Source of the DNA: Gramella sp. Hel_I_59 | GTDB lineage: Bacteria > Bacteroidota > Bacteroidia > Flavobacteriales > Flavobacteriaceae | DNA length: 64,000 bases | Assembly (NCBI RefSeq): GCF_006714895.1 | Contig: NZ_VFME01000001.1 | Location: forward strand, 124,001 to 188,000 | Reading direction: 5' to 3' | Part shown: piece by piece, positions 45,107-52,933 of the stretch | Layout of the letters: the number at the start of each line of letters is the position of its first letter | How positions within the stretch are numbered: the stretch's first letter is position 1 | Translations under genes and position numbers: made by a program | The notes under the pieces: model-generated | Seen by the model: only the letters and a program-made list of their open reading frames with translations | Databases searched by the model: none | What the model was told of the DNA's origin: nothing

Positions 45107-45125
45107 TCCAGAATTAATGCTTTTA

Positions 45126-45173
45126 AGGGTAGCATAATTAGACCATCAGGGACTAAATATGCTACCCTCTTTT
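45126..45173 (+). terminator. long-loop hairpin terminator after the porin gene
   Basis: 11-base stem AGGGTAGCATA (45126-45136) / TATGCTACCCT (45158-45168) with a 21-base loop and a CTTTT end. Confidence 0.7.
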
Positions 45174-45198
45174 ACAATAACCTCAAAATTTTCTGATC

Positions 45199-45765
45199 AT
45201 GAAACGACTTTTAATATGCATTGTGTTTGTGCTTTTTGGATGGTCTATCCAGGCTCAGAACGATTACGAAAAAGAAACGATCTGGCTGCTTCCAGACAGT
45301 GAATTGATCATCTCGGGAAGTACGAACGTGAATAAATTTCATTGCGAGTTCGATATAGACCTGATAATAGATAGCAAACAAGTGAAATTTCTGCATGAGC
45401 AGGATCTTATAAAGTTTTGTGATCTGCAGCTAAATTTGCTTACCAAAGGATTTGATTGCGGTAACAGAAAGATGAACTCAGATTTTCAGGATCTTTTAAA
45501 GAGCGATTCGCACCCAAAGATCGTGATCGATGTAGTGCAGGTTAGAAATTTAGCTTCAGAAGAACCCGTAGCAGATATTCGAGTAGAACTGGCTGGTCAA
45601 ACCAACCATTACAAGGTGCCAGTTCAAATACATGAACATCGTTTTAAAGGAAAATTCAGTATGAATATTAGAGACTTTGGCCTCGTGCCTCCTAAAAAAG
45701 CGCTGGGTCTTATCATAGTCGATGAGCATATAGAGGTAGCTTTCGATTTGAAGTTAGCACGTTAG
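45199..45765 (+). CDS. YceI-like periplasmic protein
   Basis: 188 residues with a signal peptide (MKRLLICIVFVLFGWSIQAQ). The opening LPDSELIISGSTNVNKFHCEF and the later KFSMNIRDFGLVPPKKALGLI show a divergent YceI fold (strand pattern G-x-T-N-V-N-x-F-x-C). It carries two or three Cys in the mature part (FHCEF, KFCDL, FDCGN), unlike its neighbour. Likely a lipid- or quinone-binding carrier, by family. It lies behind the porin terminator and before the CoA-transferase. Confidence 0.8.
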   Translation: MKRLLICIVFVLFGWSIQAQNDYEKETIWLLPDSELIISGSTNVNKFHCEFDIDLIIDSKQVKFLHEQDLIKFCDLQLNLLTKGFDCGNRKMNSDFQDLLKSDSHPKIVIDVVQVRNLASEEPVADIRVELAGQTNHYKVPVQIHEHRFKGKFSMNIRDFGLVPPKKALGLIIVDEHIEVAFDLKLAR

Positions 45766-45825
45766 AATAGCTCTAAGATTTTCGTTAAATTATAATGTTG
45801 TCAAAATTTACCAAAACATAAAAAA

Positions 45826-47103
45826 ATGAATGATCTAAAAATTGTATCAGCCCAGGATGCTGTAAAGGAAGTAAGATCTAACCAGAGAGTGTTCCTGCAG
45901 GGAGCTGCTATGACACCAAATATATTAATAGACGCACTTTGTGAGCGCTACCAGGACCTTAAGAATGTAGAAGTCATACAGATCCATACGGAAGGGAAAG
46001 CTCTTTATACGGAAGCTCCCTACCAGGATTCGTTTAAGACCAATAGTTGTTTTGTGGGTGGAAACGTTAGAAAAGCGGTGAATTCAGATTATGGAGCTTA
46101 CATACCTATTTTCCTTAGTGAGATCCATGTGCTCTTCCGAAGAAATATTCTACCCATAGATTTTGCTTTTATCCAGGTTTCGCCGCCAGATAAGCATGGA
46201 TATTGTTCTTTGGGTGTTTCCGTAGATATTACGCTACCTGCCATTCAAAATGCAAAGAAAGTCATCGCCCAGGTGAATCCTCATGTTCCAAGAACACATG
46301 GAGATGGAATTATACATATAAGTCAGATCGATGCTGCTATCGAGGTAAACCAGCCTATTCATGCTGCGCATCTTTCTGAACCTACTGAAATTGAGAAACA
46401 GATAGGGAGGCATGTGGCAGGTCTTGTAGAAGATGGCGCAACGCTACAAATGGGAATTGGAGGAATCCCGAATGTGGTGCTGAATAATCTTACCAATCAT
46501 AAAAGACTGGGAATTCATACGGAAATGTTCTCAGACGGAATTTTACCACTCATCGAAAAAGGAGTTATCACCGGAGAGGAAAAAGAGATCAAAACCGGAA
46601 AACTGGTCACCTGTTTTGCGGTTGGTTCCCCTAAGTTATATGACTTTGTAGATGATAATCCACTGGTGCATTTTAAGGAAGCTGCTTACACCAATGATAC
46701 GGCCATCATTAGGAGAAATCCAAAGGTGACTGCGATCAACTCGGCTATAGAAATTGACCTTACCGGGCAGGTTTGTGCAGATACCATTGGGAAGATTCAG
46801 TACTCGGGAGTGGGTGGACAAATGGACTTTATAAGAGGTGCTTCACTTTCTCATGGAGGAAAAGCGATTATTGCGATGCCTTCTATCACCAAAAATGGAG
46901 TTTCCAAGATAGTTCCATATCTAAAAGAAGGTGCCGGAGTGACCACCACCCGTGCCCATGTGCATTATATTGCTACTGAATATGGAGTGGTTGATCTTTT
47001 CGGGAAAAATTTAAAACAACGCGCCGAGGCATTAATCTCGATAGCACATCCAGATCACCAGGATGAATTAGCAATACAGGCTTTTGAGCGGTTGAACGCT
47101 TAA
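45826..47103 (+). CDS. acetyl-CoA hydrolase/transferase family protein (CoA transferase)
   Basis: 425 residues. N-terminal SAQDAVKEVRSNQRVFLQGAAMTPN, central GIGGIPNVVLNNL (near 214), the catalytic Glu in INSAIEIDLTGQVCAD (near 306), and GVGGQMDFIRGASLS, all as in 4-hydroxybutyrate/acetate CoA-transferases. It moves CoA between acyl-CoA and a carboxylate such as acetate, which can yield ATP with succinyl-CoA synthetase under low oxygen. A strong terminator follows. No Crp/Fnr operator is seen directly upstream. Confidence 0.9.
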   Translation: MNDLKIVSAQDAVKEVRSNQRVFLQGAAMTPNILIDALCERYQDLKNVEVIQIHTEGKALYTEAPYQDSFKTNSCFVGGNVRKAVNSDYGAYIPIFLSEIHVLFRRNILPIDFAFIQVSPPDKHGYCSLGVSVDITLPAIQNAKKVIAQVNPHVPRTHGDGIIHISQIDAAIEVNQPIHAAHLSEPTEIEKQIGRHVAGLVEDGATLQMGIGGIPNVVLNNLTNHKRLGIHTEMFSDGILPLIEKGVITGEEKEIKTGKLVTCFAVGSPKLYDFVDDNPLVHFKEAAYTNDTAIIRRNPKVTAINSAIEIDLTGQVCADTIGKIQYSGVGGQMDFIRGASLSHGGKAIIAMPSITKNGVSKIVPYLKEGAGVTTTRAHVHYIATEYGVVDLFGKNLKQRAEALISIAHPDHQDELAIQAFERLNA

Positions 47104-47130
47104 ATTTAAATTGATTTCTATACTACCTTA

Positions 47131-47172
47131 AGCGGAACGAATTCATACTGAAATCGTTCCGCTACTTATTTT
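47131..47172 (+). terminator. terminator after the CoA-transferase
   Basis: Stem AGCGGAACGA/TCGTTCCGCT (47131-47140, 47154-47163), 13-base loop, then ACTTATTTTTT. Confidence 0.85.
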
Positions 47173-47239
47173 TTATCTGTCTATAACTGAAGTTCAATTA
47201 CTTCAACAAGAATCTTTCAATGATTTAAGTGCTGTTTCA

Positions 47240-47282
47240 TGACTGCGGTCATATTTTAAAAGTATGCCCGATCCTATTTTTA
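47240..47282 (+). promoter_or_regulatory. Crp/Fnr-type operator and -7 box of the truncated-globin operon
   Basis: Palindrome TGACTGCGGTCA (47240-47251, centre 47245.5) and box TATTTTTA (47275-47282), spacing 29.5. Transcription would start near 47286, so the ATG at 47264 is not the start codon; the ATG at 47306 is. Confidence 0.75.
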
Positions 47283-47305
47283 CACCATCATTAAAACTAG
47301 AAATC

Positions 47306-47590
47306 ATGACTTTTTATCAAAAACAACTTTCAGAATTTACAAGAGATTTTTACGCAGGAGCATCTACAGGAATCATAGTTTCAAGTTGTCTTGGATCTAT
47401 TGCAGCCATGCTTATACTAATGAATGGTCACGGACTGGCAGATATGATCCAGCTTGGAATGATCGTAGTGGCCTGTATGTGGTACAATGCTTCAGTACTA
47501 GCACAGTTAAAAGCAAAGTTTGTTTTCAATTCCTTAATTATTAGCATATTAATGAGCACTACCTTTATTCTTATCAATATCTTTCAGTAG
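47306..47590 (+). CDS. small membrane protein, three predicted spans
   Basis: 94 residues from the ATG at 47306. The frame is open upstream to 47264, but that ATG lies inside the promoter. Three spans are predicted (about 12-35, 40-60, 68-92), including SSCLGSIAAMLILMNG and VVACMWYNASVLAQL. The unusual features are short loops and Cys at two places in the spans. I recognise no family. It is directly followed by the truncated haemoglobin gene (stop 47590, ATG 47591), so the pair is co-expressed under low oxygen. Confidence 0.72.
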   Translation: MTFYQKQLSEFTRDFYAGASTGIIVSSCLGSIAAMLILMNGHGLADMIQLGMIVVACMWYNASVLAQLKAKFVFNSLIISILMSTTFILINIFQ

Positions 47591-47986
47591 ATGATGAAAG
47601 ATGTAAAGGATCGAAAGGATATTCATAAACTGGTACTGGAATTTTACAGCAAAGTTCGAAAGAACGAGGAAATAGGTTACTTTTTCAACACGACCATCCA
47701 GGATTGGGAATCGCACCTGGAAAAGATCACCGATTTTTGGGAAAGTAACCTCTTTTTTACCGGTAGTTTTCAAGGAAATCCTGCCATCGCCCACGTAAAA
47801 GTTGACAGGGCACATCAAAATACCATTACCGAATATCACTTTGGTATCTGGCTAAACCTCTGGTTCCAAACCATAGATGAGCTTTATAGTGGAGAAATGG
47901 CATCCCGTCTTAAGAACAATGCCCGCAAAATGTCCACCCACCTCTTTCTAAGGATCTACCAGAGCAGGCAATCAAAAATTAAATAG
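47591..47986 (+). CDS. group III truncated haemoglobin
   Basis: 131 residues, helical. The trHbIII pattern is visible: YFFNTTIQDWESHLEKITDFWESNLFFTGSF early on, and RAHQNTITEYHFGIWLNLWFQTID with the proximal-His region and the W-L block. Such globins bind O2/NO with high affinity and are often found with microaerobic respiration genes. It is the second gene of the operon controlled by the operator at 47240. Ligand function is inferred from the family. Confidence 0.88.
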   Translation: MMKDVKDRKDIHKLVLEFYSKVRKNEEIGYFFNTTIQDWESHLEKITDFWESNLFFTGSFQGNPAIAHVKVDRAHQNTITEYHFGIWLNLWFQTIDELYSGEMASRLKNNARKMSTHLFLRIYQSRQSKIK

Positions 47987-48111
47987 CCGTACTTCTTATT
48001 TTCAAGCTGAATTATTCAGTCAATGCTGGATCTATCGGCTACACTTCATATTTAAATGGAAAACGGCAGTAATTGCCCGTATGAGGTTGACTAAAATGAG
48101 ATTCAGAAGTA

Positions 48112-48879
48112 TTAACCGTGGTATACGAAAATTGGTATCTCTACATTCATCTCTGCGGAAAATCCATGCCTTGAATGAAGCAATCTATCACAAATACTTA
48201 GGTTTTTTCCAACTACGAATATGATATGAAACTGTCTCTGAATTTCTCTGAATAGATCCCTGGTGAATGGTACGGGTGTTTCAAACGGAATATTCCTGTT
48301 ATCCTGATTTGGATATTTTACATCCCCATCTTTGATTTCAAGTAGTGTAAATTGAGACGATTGTAAGAATTGAAGTTTGTCTAGAATATTTTTCTGTTCC
48401 TGAACTGCTAAAACAGCGGGATCTACTGGAAAAACCGTCTTTTCAGGTTTCTCATAAGTACATCCTCCAGGTACGGCAATAATATTGCACTTGATCTTTC
48501 TAACTACCTCATAAGCATGATCTCCAAGGATTGGATGGGCATGCTCATTCTGGCTTACTGCGCCAATAAAAATTAAGTCGATCTTTTTTTCTGTGAGCGC
48601 TTTTCTAATCGCACTAATAAGGTTTTCTGAAGACAGAATAAGATCGAATTTATGCAGTTTTGGTTTTGAATAATTACCAAGAAAATCCACGGTGCTTTGA
48701 AGAGCATCGAGCGTAGAAACCAGTTCCTTTTCAAGGCCTTTACTGGCAGATCTGTCAAAATTGAAATTGTGAATATTCAGAATATGAAAATTCACCTCCT
48801 TATCCTGAAGGAAATCTACCGCATATTTACCTGCATTGGTCGAGGTTTCTGAAAAATCGGTTAGTATTAGAACATTCAT
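48112..48879 (-). CDS. universal stress protein family protein
   Basis: 255 residues: one recognisable UspA domain in the first 145 residues (VLILTDFSETSTNAGKYAVDFL; IDLIFIGAVSQNEHAHPILGDHAYEVVRKIKCNIIAVP), and a second degenerate half. The G-x2-G-x9-G(S/T) ATP-binding loop is weak (GAVSQNEHAHPILGDHA), so it may not bind ATP. It has its own low-oxygen-type operator-promoter. Unlike the Usp at 52041, its second half lacks the usual motif. Confidence 0.82.
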   Translation of the reverse strand: MNVLILTDFSETSTNAGKYAVDFLQDKEVNFHILNIHNFNFDRSASKGLEKELVSTLDALQSTVDFLGNYSKPKLHKFDLILSSENLISAIRKALTEKKIDLIFIGAVSQNEHAHPILGDHAYEVVRKIKCNIIAVPGGCTYEKPEKTVFPVDPAVLAVQEQKNILDKLQFLQSSQFTLLEIKDGDVKYPNQDNRNIPFETPVPFTRDLFREIQRQFHIIFVVGKNLSICDRLLHSRHGFSAEMNVEIPIFVYHG

Positions 48880-48898
48880 CTATCTTCACTTAATACAG

Positions 48899-48941
48899 CG
48901 AAATTAGGTGAAGTCCTTCTGCAAAAAAATGATGAAAATCA
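48899..48941 (-). promoter_or_regulatory. Crp/Fnr-type operator and -7 box of the Usp gene
   Basis: Operator TGATGAAAATCA (48930-48941, centre 48935.5; E. coli FNR-like half-sites TGAT/ATCA) and box TAATTTCG (48906-48899, one mismatch). Spacing is 29.5. Start near 48895, leader about 15 bases. Confidence 0.62.
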
Positions 48942-48968
48942 GTTCTTACAAATTTATTGAGCTAGTGA

Positions 48969-50009
48969 TTATTTCACCATTTTCAAGGCCTGTGAATCCA
49001 GTAGTTTTATATTCCGACCCTCGATCTCAATAAGTCCTTCTTTTTTAAATTCTGAAAGTGTTCTTATTAAACTTTCCGGAGCCATTCCTGCAACTCCAGC
49101 CAGGTCTGCTCTTGAAATTCTGATACTTTTCAGCGGATGTTTTTCGATCCTTTCAGCAAATAAAAGAATAGTGTTGGCCGTTTTCTTTCTTACTGAGCCG
49201 TAGGCCATATCCATTAATTGCTTTTTTAGCTCAGACAGGTTGTTGTTCAAAACCTCAACAAGTTGCATCGTGATCCTGGGGTTTCCAGCAAGAATCTTTT
49301 GAAATTCCTCTCTCGAAACCGTATACAACTGAGTCTCTTCCATAGCGGTGGCATAATCTTCATAGGATGACTGAGGATCATTTGCGTGGTTTCCGAAAAA
49401 ATCATCTTCCTTATACAGCTCGGTGATCAGCTCTTTTCCCTGGTTATCCAGGCGATGAGCCTTTACGATCCCGCGTTTAACGAGATAGAAATAATTCGCG
49501 TGTTTATCTTTCTCGTAAATAGTTTCTCCCTTTTTGAAATACTGGAGTTCCTGTTTTGAGAATAGTTCTCTAAGATCATTCAGGTCCTTCAGCTTCTCCT
49601 CATCCTCAGGCGTTTCCTCTTTGATATAAGATTTTAGAATAGCCACTTTTGCCAGCCTGCTTTCAATAGCACTTAACAACTCTTCTTCTTCAAAAGGTTT
49701 GGTCAAATAATCATCGGCGCCCAGGTCCATTCCTTTGCGAATATCCTTATGTTCGGTTTTTGCTGAAAGAAATATAAATGGAATGTTTAAAGTTGAAGGA
49801 TTTTTACTGAGAGCTTCTAAAACTCCATAGCCGTCGATCTCTGGCATCATGATATCACAAATAATGATATCTGGAATTTCCTGCTTTGCGGTCTCGATTC
49901 CAAGTTTTCCATTAGATGCAGTGATCACATTGTAGTTGGAAAGTTCAAGCAATTCTGCCGTATTTTCCCGTACAGTGACATCATCTTCTATTAGCAACAA
50001 TTTTTTCAT
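48969..50009 (-). CDS. receiver-Crp/Fnr fusion transcription regulator
   Basis: 346 residues in three parts: a receiver domain (1-120; IEDDVTVRE, phospho-Asp in IIICDIMMPEIDG, Lys in YLTKPFEEEEL); a cNMP-binding-like beta roll (about 148-255; GETIYEKDKHANYFYLVKRG); and a Crp/Fnr winged helix (about 275-346) with recognition helix MAPESLIRTLSEFKKEG. The roll lacks the Arg-Ser cAMP-site signature and there is no FNR-type N-terminal Cys cluster, so phosphorylation is the likely input. In the recognition helix, E and R of FNR ETISR are kept (ESLIR) but S is I. It lies 24 bases behind the PAS kinase. Best candidate to bind the operators in this island. Confidence 0.9.
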   Translation of the reverse strand: MKKLLLIEDDVTVRENTAELLELSNYNVITASNGKLGIETAKQEIPDIIICDIMMPEIDGYGVLEALSKNPSTLNIPFIFLSAKTEHKDIRKGMDLGADDYLTKPFEEEELLSAIESRLAKVAILKSYIKEETPEDEEKLKDLNDLRELFSKQELQYFKKGETIYEKDKHANYFYLVKRGIVKAHRLDNQGKELITELYKEDDFFGNHANDPQSSYEDYATAMEETQLYTVSREEFQKILAGNPRITMQLVEVLNNNLSELKKQLMDMAYGSVRKKTANTILLFAERIEKHPLKSIRISRADLAGVAGMAPESLIRTLSEFKKEGLIEIEGRNIKLLDSQALKMVK

Positions 50010-50033
50010 AAGTCGGCTTAAAATTTTATCGGG

Positions 50034-51284
50034 TTAGGACTTATCCATAGGAACTTCTATGGTAAAGGTGGTCCCTTTATTTTCTTCACTTTCAAACTCG
50101 ATCGTTCCTCCAAGATTCTCAAGATGAGTTTTCGCAATGTTCAACCCAATTCCTGTTCCCTGGTCCAGCAATGCATTTTCGGCTCTAAAATATCGTTCAA
50201 AAATATGTTTTTGATCTTTCTTCGGAATCCCCCTCCCCTGATCTTTAATTTTAAAAACGATTAGATCATCATGAAAATCGACGATAAATTGGATGGAAGT
50301 ATTTTCCGGAGAATATTTGATCGCGTTCCCTAATAAATTGGAAAGGATCAATTCAAGGATCTTTTCATCCATAAAAAGCTCTACATCCTCTATATCTTTT
50401 GGATAAGAGATCTCCTGACCATCCTTAAGGGTAATATTCGCATTGTAAATGACTTCGTTAATAAGTCGCTTTAATCCGAATTTTGAATATTTGTACTGTC
50501 CTCTTCCACTATCCAGACGTTCAATGGAAAGAAAATCATTCAGAATATTATTAAGGTAATGAACCTTATTTCTAATGGTCACGAGATGCTTCTCGCGCTT
50601 GGGTTGTTGTTCTTCTTTGGTATATTTTTCAGCAAGAGTTGCAGAAGTAAGGATTCCGCTTAAAGGAGTTTTGAATTCGTGAGATACCAGGGACAGGAAC
50701 TTTGTTTTTAGTTCATTAAGCTCTTTTTCTTTTTGCAGTGCATCTTTGATCTTTTTTTCAGCTTCTTTTCTGCGATTGATCTCTTCGCCCAGTTCAACGT
50801 TCAGGTTTTTGAGATCTTCTACACTTTCACTTAGTTCCCGGGTTCTGACTTCAATTTTCCCTTCAAGCTCAGTATTTAGCTCTCTAATTTGCCTTTGGGT
50901 TTCTTTACGGATCGTAATATCTATGATTAGCGACATCACATACCTTTCACCCTCGATCTCAAATGGATTAAGACCTGCTTCCACAGGAAAAAGTGAACCA
51001 TCCTTTCGCACACCATAAAGATCACGACCGTGACCCATCTGGCGCTTTTCACTATTATCGATAAACTGGTCTACATGTTTATGGTGTACATGATGGTAAT
51101 CTTTAGGTACCAGACGATCAAGATGTTGGTTCAATAATTCACCTTTCTGGTAACCAAACATTTCTTCAGCAGCCAGATTAGCCGCAACTACTATCTGACT
51201 TGAGTCGACTACAATGATACCTTCAGAAGCTGCCTGGAACAGTAAATTAAGAACATTCTTATTGTCGAAAAAGTTTTCCTGCAA
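50034..51284 (-). CDS. FixL-like PAS histidine kinase (soluble)
   Basis: 416 residues without membrane spans. One PAS domain (about 10-125) is followed by a coiled coil (130-200), HisKA with phospho-His in FLSLVSHEFKTPLSG (near 205), and an ATPase domain (NLLGNAIKYSPEN, KDQGRGIPKKDQ, GTGIGLNIAK). Within the PAS, VPKDYHHVHHKHVDQFI aligns without gap to the haem-His loop of FixL: His67 takes the place of the FixL haem ligand, and Arg87 (GHGRD) that of the distal O2-contact Arg. This suggests a possible haem O2 sensor, but many non-haem PAS domains share this motif. The receiver-Crp gene follows directly. Confidence 0.9.
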   Translation of the reverse strand: MQENFFDNKNVLNLLFQAASEGIIVVDSSQIVVAANLAAEEMFGYQKGELLNQHLDRLVPKDYHHVHHKHVDQFIDNSEKRQMGHGRDLYGVRKDGSLFPVEAGLNPFEIEGERYVMSLIIDITIRKETQRQIRELNTELEGKIEVRTRELSESVEDLKNLNVELGEEINRRKEAEKKIKDALQKEKELNELKTKFLSLVSHEFKTPLSGILTSATLAEKYTKEEQQPKREKHLVTIRNKVHYLNNILNDFLSIERLDSGRGQYKYSKFGLKRLINEVIYNANITLKDGQEISYPKDIEDVELFMDEKILELILSNLLGNAIKYSPENTSIQFIVDFHDDLIVFKIKDQGRGIPKKDQKHIFERYFRAENALLDQGTGIGLNIAKTHLENLGGTIEFESEENKGTTFTIEVPMDKS

Positions 51285-51348
51285 AATGGGTTTCGTTTAA
51301 GATCACTAAGTTAAAATCTTTTTGATGATCCTCTAGAAAGTTGAAATC

Positions 51349-51573
51349 TTATTCGTCTAAACCCGGAGTATGATCCTCATACCCATCCTTGAAAGTTTTG
51401 CTGGTTCTATAATCATCGGTAAGGACTTTATAAACTGTAATGAGAAAAAGAGCCTGACCTGCGATCATAAGATAAAAAACCGGTGCAAAACTAATTCCTT
51501 TAGAAGCAAGTATGGTGAGAAGCAATAAGATCACACTGGTAATGATCAAAAAAGTGATGCCTGTAATTTTCAT
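51349..51573 (-). CDS. small membrane protein, two spans
   Basis: 74 residues: two hydrophobic segments (ITFLIITSVILLLLTILA and VFYLMIAGQALFLITVYKVL) and an acidic hydrophilic tail ending GYEDHTPGLDE. No family recognised. It lies upstream of the PAS kinase on the same strand with a 64-base gap, so it might be transcribed with it. The low-oxygen operator at 51658 faces the other way. Confidence 0.6.
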   Translation of the reverse strand: MKITGITFLIITSVILLLLTILASKGISFAPVFYLMIAGQALFLITVYKVLTDDYRTSKTFKDGYEDHTPGLDE

Positions 51574-51657
51574 CGTTTTCTCTTTAATTTACAGATAATT
51601 AGAGGTAATGATTCTTAATATTTATCTAAAATGTTTGAGGATAGATTAATCAATTCA

Positions 51658-51700
51658 TGATTTCTGTCATATTTTTTCATGGATGTATCTTTTAGCTTTA
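51658..51700 (+). promoter_or_regulatory. Crp/Fnr-type operator and -7 box of the hpf-usp unit
   Basis: Operator TGATTTCTGTCA (51658-51669, centre 51663.5) and box TAGCTTTA (51693-51700), spacing 29.5. Start near 51704, so the ATG at 51679 is not the translation start; 51718 (or 51721) is. Confidence 0.75.
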
Positions 51701-51717
51701 CGTATCAGCCAAAAATT

Positions 51718-52024
51718 ATGATGTTATGCTCAACCAGATACACTATAAAAATTCCTGAAAGTCCTGCACTTAGCAAATTTACGAACAGGAAATTAAATCT
51801 GCTTCGTCGAAGATATGATACCATACAGAATTTGCATGTTCATTTTAAGCTAGAAAACACCAGGCAGGGAAGTGCTAAGGTTTGCGAGATAGAATGCACA
51901 ATTCCAGGCTCCAGCATTCATGCCAGTGCTACCAAGGGAATCTTTTGAACACGCACTAAAGACGGCTGTGAACGAGTTGACCAAACAGCTTGAAAAAAGA
52001 AATGCCGTATTACAGATTGTCTAA
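51718..52024 (+). pseudogene. hpf: ribosome hibernation factor (HPF/RaiA family), one-base frameshift
   Basis: The first frame (51718-51948) reads MMLCSTRYTIKIPESPALSK ... VCEIECTIPGSSIHASATKG and stops. The next frame continues EHALKTAVNELTKQLEKRN and ends with TAA at 52022-52024. Joined, it is an HPF of about 102 residues: beta-alpha-beta-beta-beta-alpha with the ECTIPGSSIHA strand and AVNELTKQLEK helix. Removing one T from the T4 run (51943-51946) restores the frame. It is either a real lesion or a sequencing error. HPF blocks ribosomes during energy starvation; here it is under the low-oxygen promoter. Confidence 0.78.
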
Positions 52025-52040
52025 TTAAAAATTAAGTATC

Positions 52041-52874
52041 ATGAAAACTATATTTGTACCCGTAGACTTTTCAAAATATTCTGAAAATGCCCTTGAAGTG
52101 GCCGCAAGCATCGCAAAAAAGCATGGTTCGCGGATCATTCTCGTACATATGCTGGGAATAGCTAATTCTTATCTCACCAAAGACCAGCAGCAGGAAGTAT
52201 TTAACGTGATGTATTATATCAAGATCGCAGAACAGCATTTTAAAGAACTTCGGAAAAAGAAATATCTCAAAGGGATTGAAGTGGTGGAAGTAATGAAGCC
52301 TTATCGAATTTTCTCTGAAATTAATACCATCGCTACAGAACATGACAGTGATTTGATCGTGATGGGATCCCATGGAGCGACGGGGGTAAAAGAAGTTTTT
52401 ATAGGTTCCAATACTGAAAAGGTAGTACGTACAGCAGATATTCCCGTACTCGTTATCAAGGAAAGAAGTACAGACTTCCATATTGATAAAGCGGTGTTCG
52501 TAACCGATTTTGATGATAGCAATCAGGATTCTTTTAAAAAGGCCAGAAAGTTCTTTAGTTATTTTAACGTTGAGCCTAAGTTGCTATATATCAATATTCC
52601 TGAAAAATTCATGAGCACGGTCGAAATAAAACGCAATGCGCATAATTTTATGAGTACCGCAGGGATAGATCCTGCAGACTTCGACAAACACGTAGTATTT
52701 TATGCTGATTATACCGCTGAAAGAGGTGTGTTTAATTATTGTGAAGAGGCGAAAATAGATGCTATCGCCATTTCCACGCATGGTAGAAAAGGCCTGGGTC
52801 ATTTCTTCTATGGAAGTGTAGGAGAAGATGTAGCAAATCATGTTGATGTTCCAGTAATCACCTTGAAGATTTGA
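52041..52874 (+). CDS. universal stress protein, two UspA domains
   Basis: 277 residues in two Usp repeats. The first begins MKTIFVPVDFSKYSENALEVA and ends with the ATP-loop MGSHGATGVKEVFIGSNTEKVVRTADIPVLVI. The second begins near 150 (KAVFVTDFDDSNQDSFKKA) and ends STHGRKGLGHFFYGSVGEDVANHVDVPVITL. Both loops keep G-x2-G-x9-G-S/T. It lies 16 bases behind the HPF gene and shares its low-oxygen promoter. Role: stress or energy-starvation response, by family. Confidence 0.93.
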   Translation: MKTIFVPVDFSKYSENALEVAASIAKKHGSRIILVHMLGIANSYLTKDQQQEVFNVMYYIKIAEQHFKELRKKKYLKGIEVVEVMKPYRIFSEINTIATEHDSDLIVMGSHGATGVKEVFIGSNTEKVVRTADIPVLVIKERSTDFHIDKAVFVTDFDDSNQDSFKKARKFFSYFNVEPKLLYINIPEKFMSTVEIKRNAHNFMSTAGIDPADFDKHVVFYADYTAERGVFNYCEEAKIDAIAISTHGRKGLGHFFYGSVGEDVANHVDVPVITLKI

Positions 52875-52880
52875 AAATAA

Positions 52881-52914
52881 AAAAAGGGAGCTATAAATTG
52901 TTAGCTCCCTTTTT
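52881..52914. terminator. bidirectional terminator between usp and deoD
   Basis: 13-base stem AAAAAGGGAGCTA/TAGCTCCCTTTTT with an 8-base loop; convergent genes use it from both sides. Confidence 0.9.
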
Positions 52915-52933
52915 CATCTGAAAAAATAATGTA

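Noticed and set aside
47264-47305. ATG at 47264 as the start of the small membrane protein
   Set aside because: It lies between the operator and the -7 box, upstream of the predicted transcription start; the ATG at 47306 follows the promoter.
51627-51634. Operator at 51658 also driving the minus-strand 51349 gene
   Set aside because: At the 29.5 spacing on that side the sequence is ACATTTTA, a poor box.
51679-51717. ATG at 51679 as the start of the HPF gene
   Set aside because: Same reason: it overlaps the promoter; residues before 51718 do not resemble HPF.
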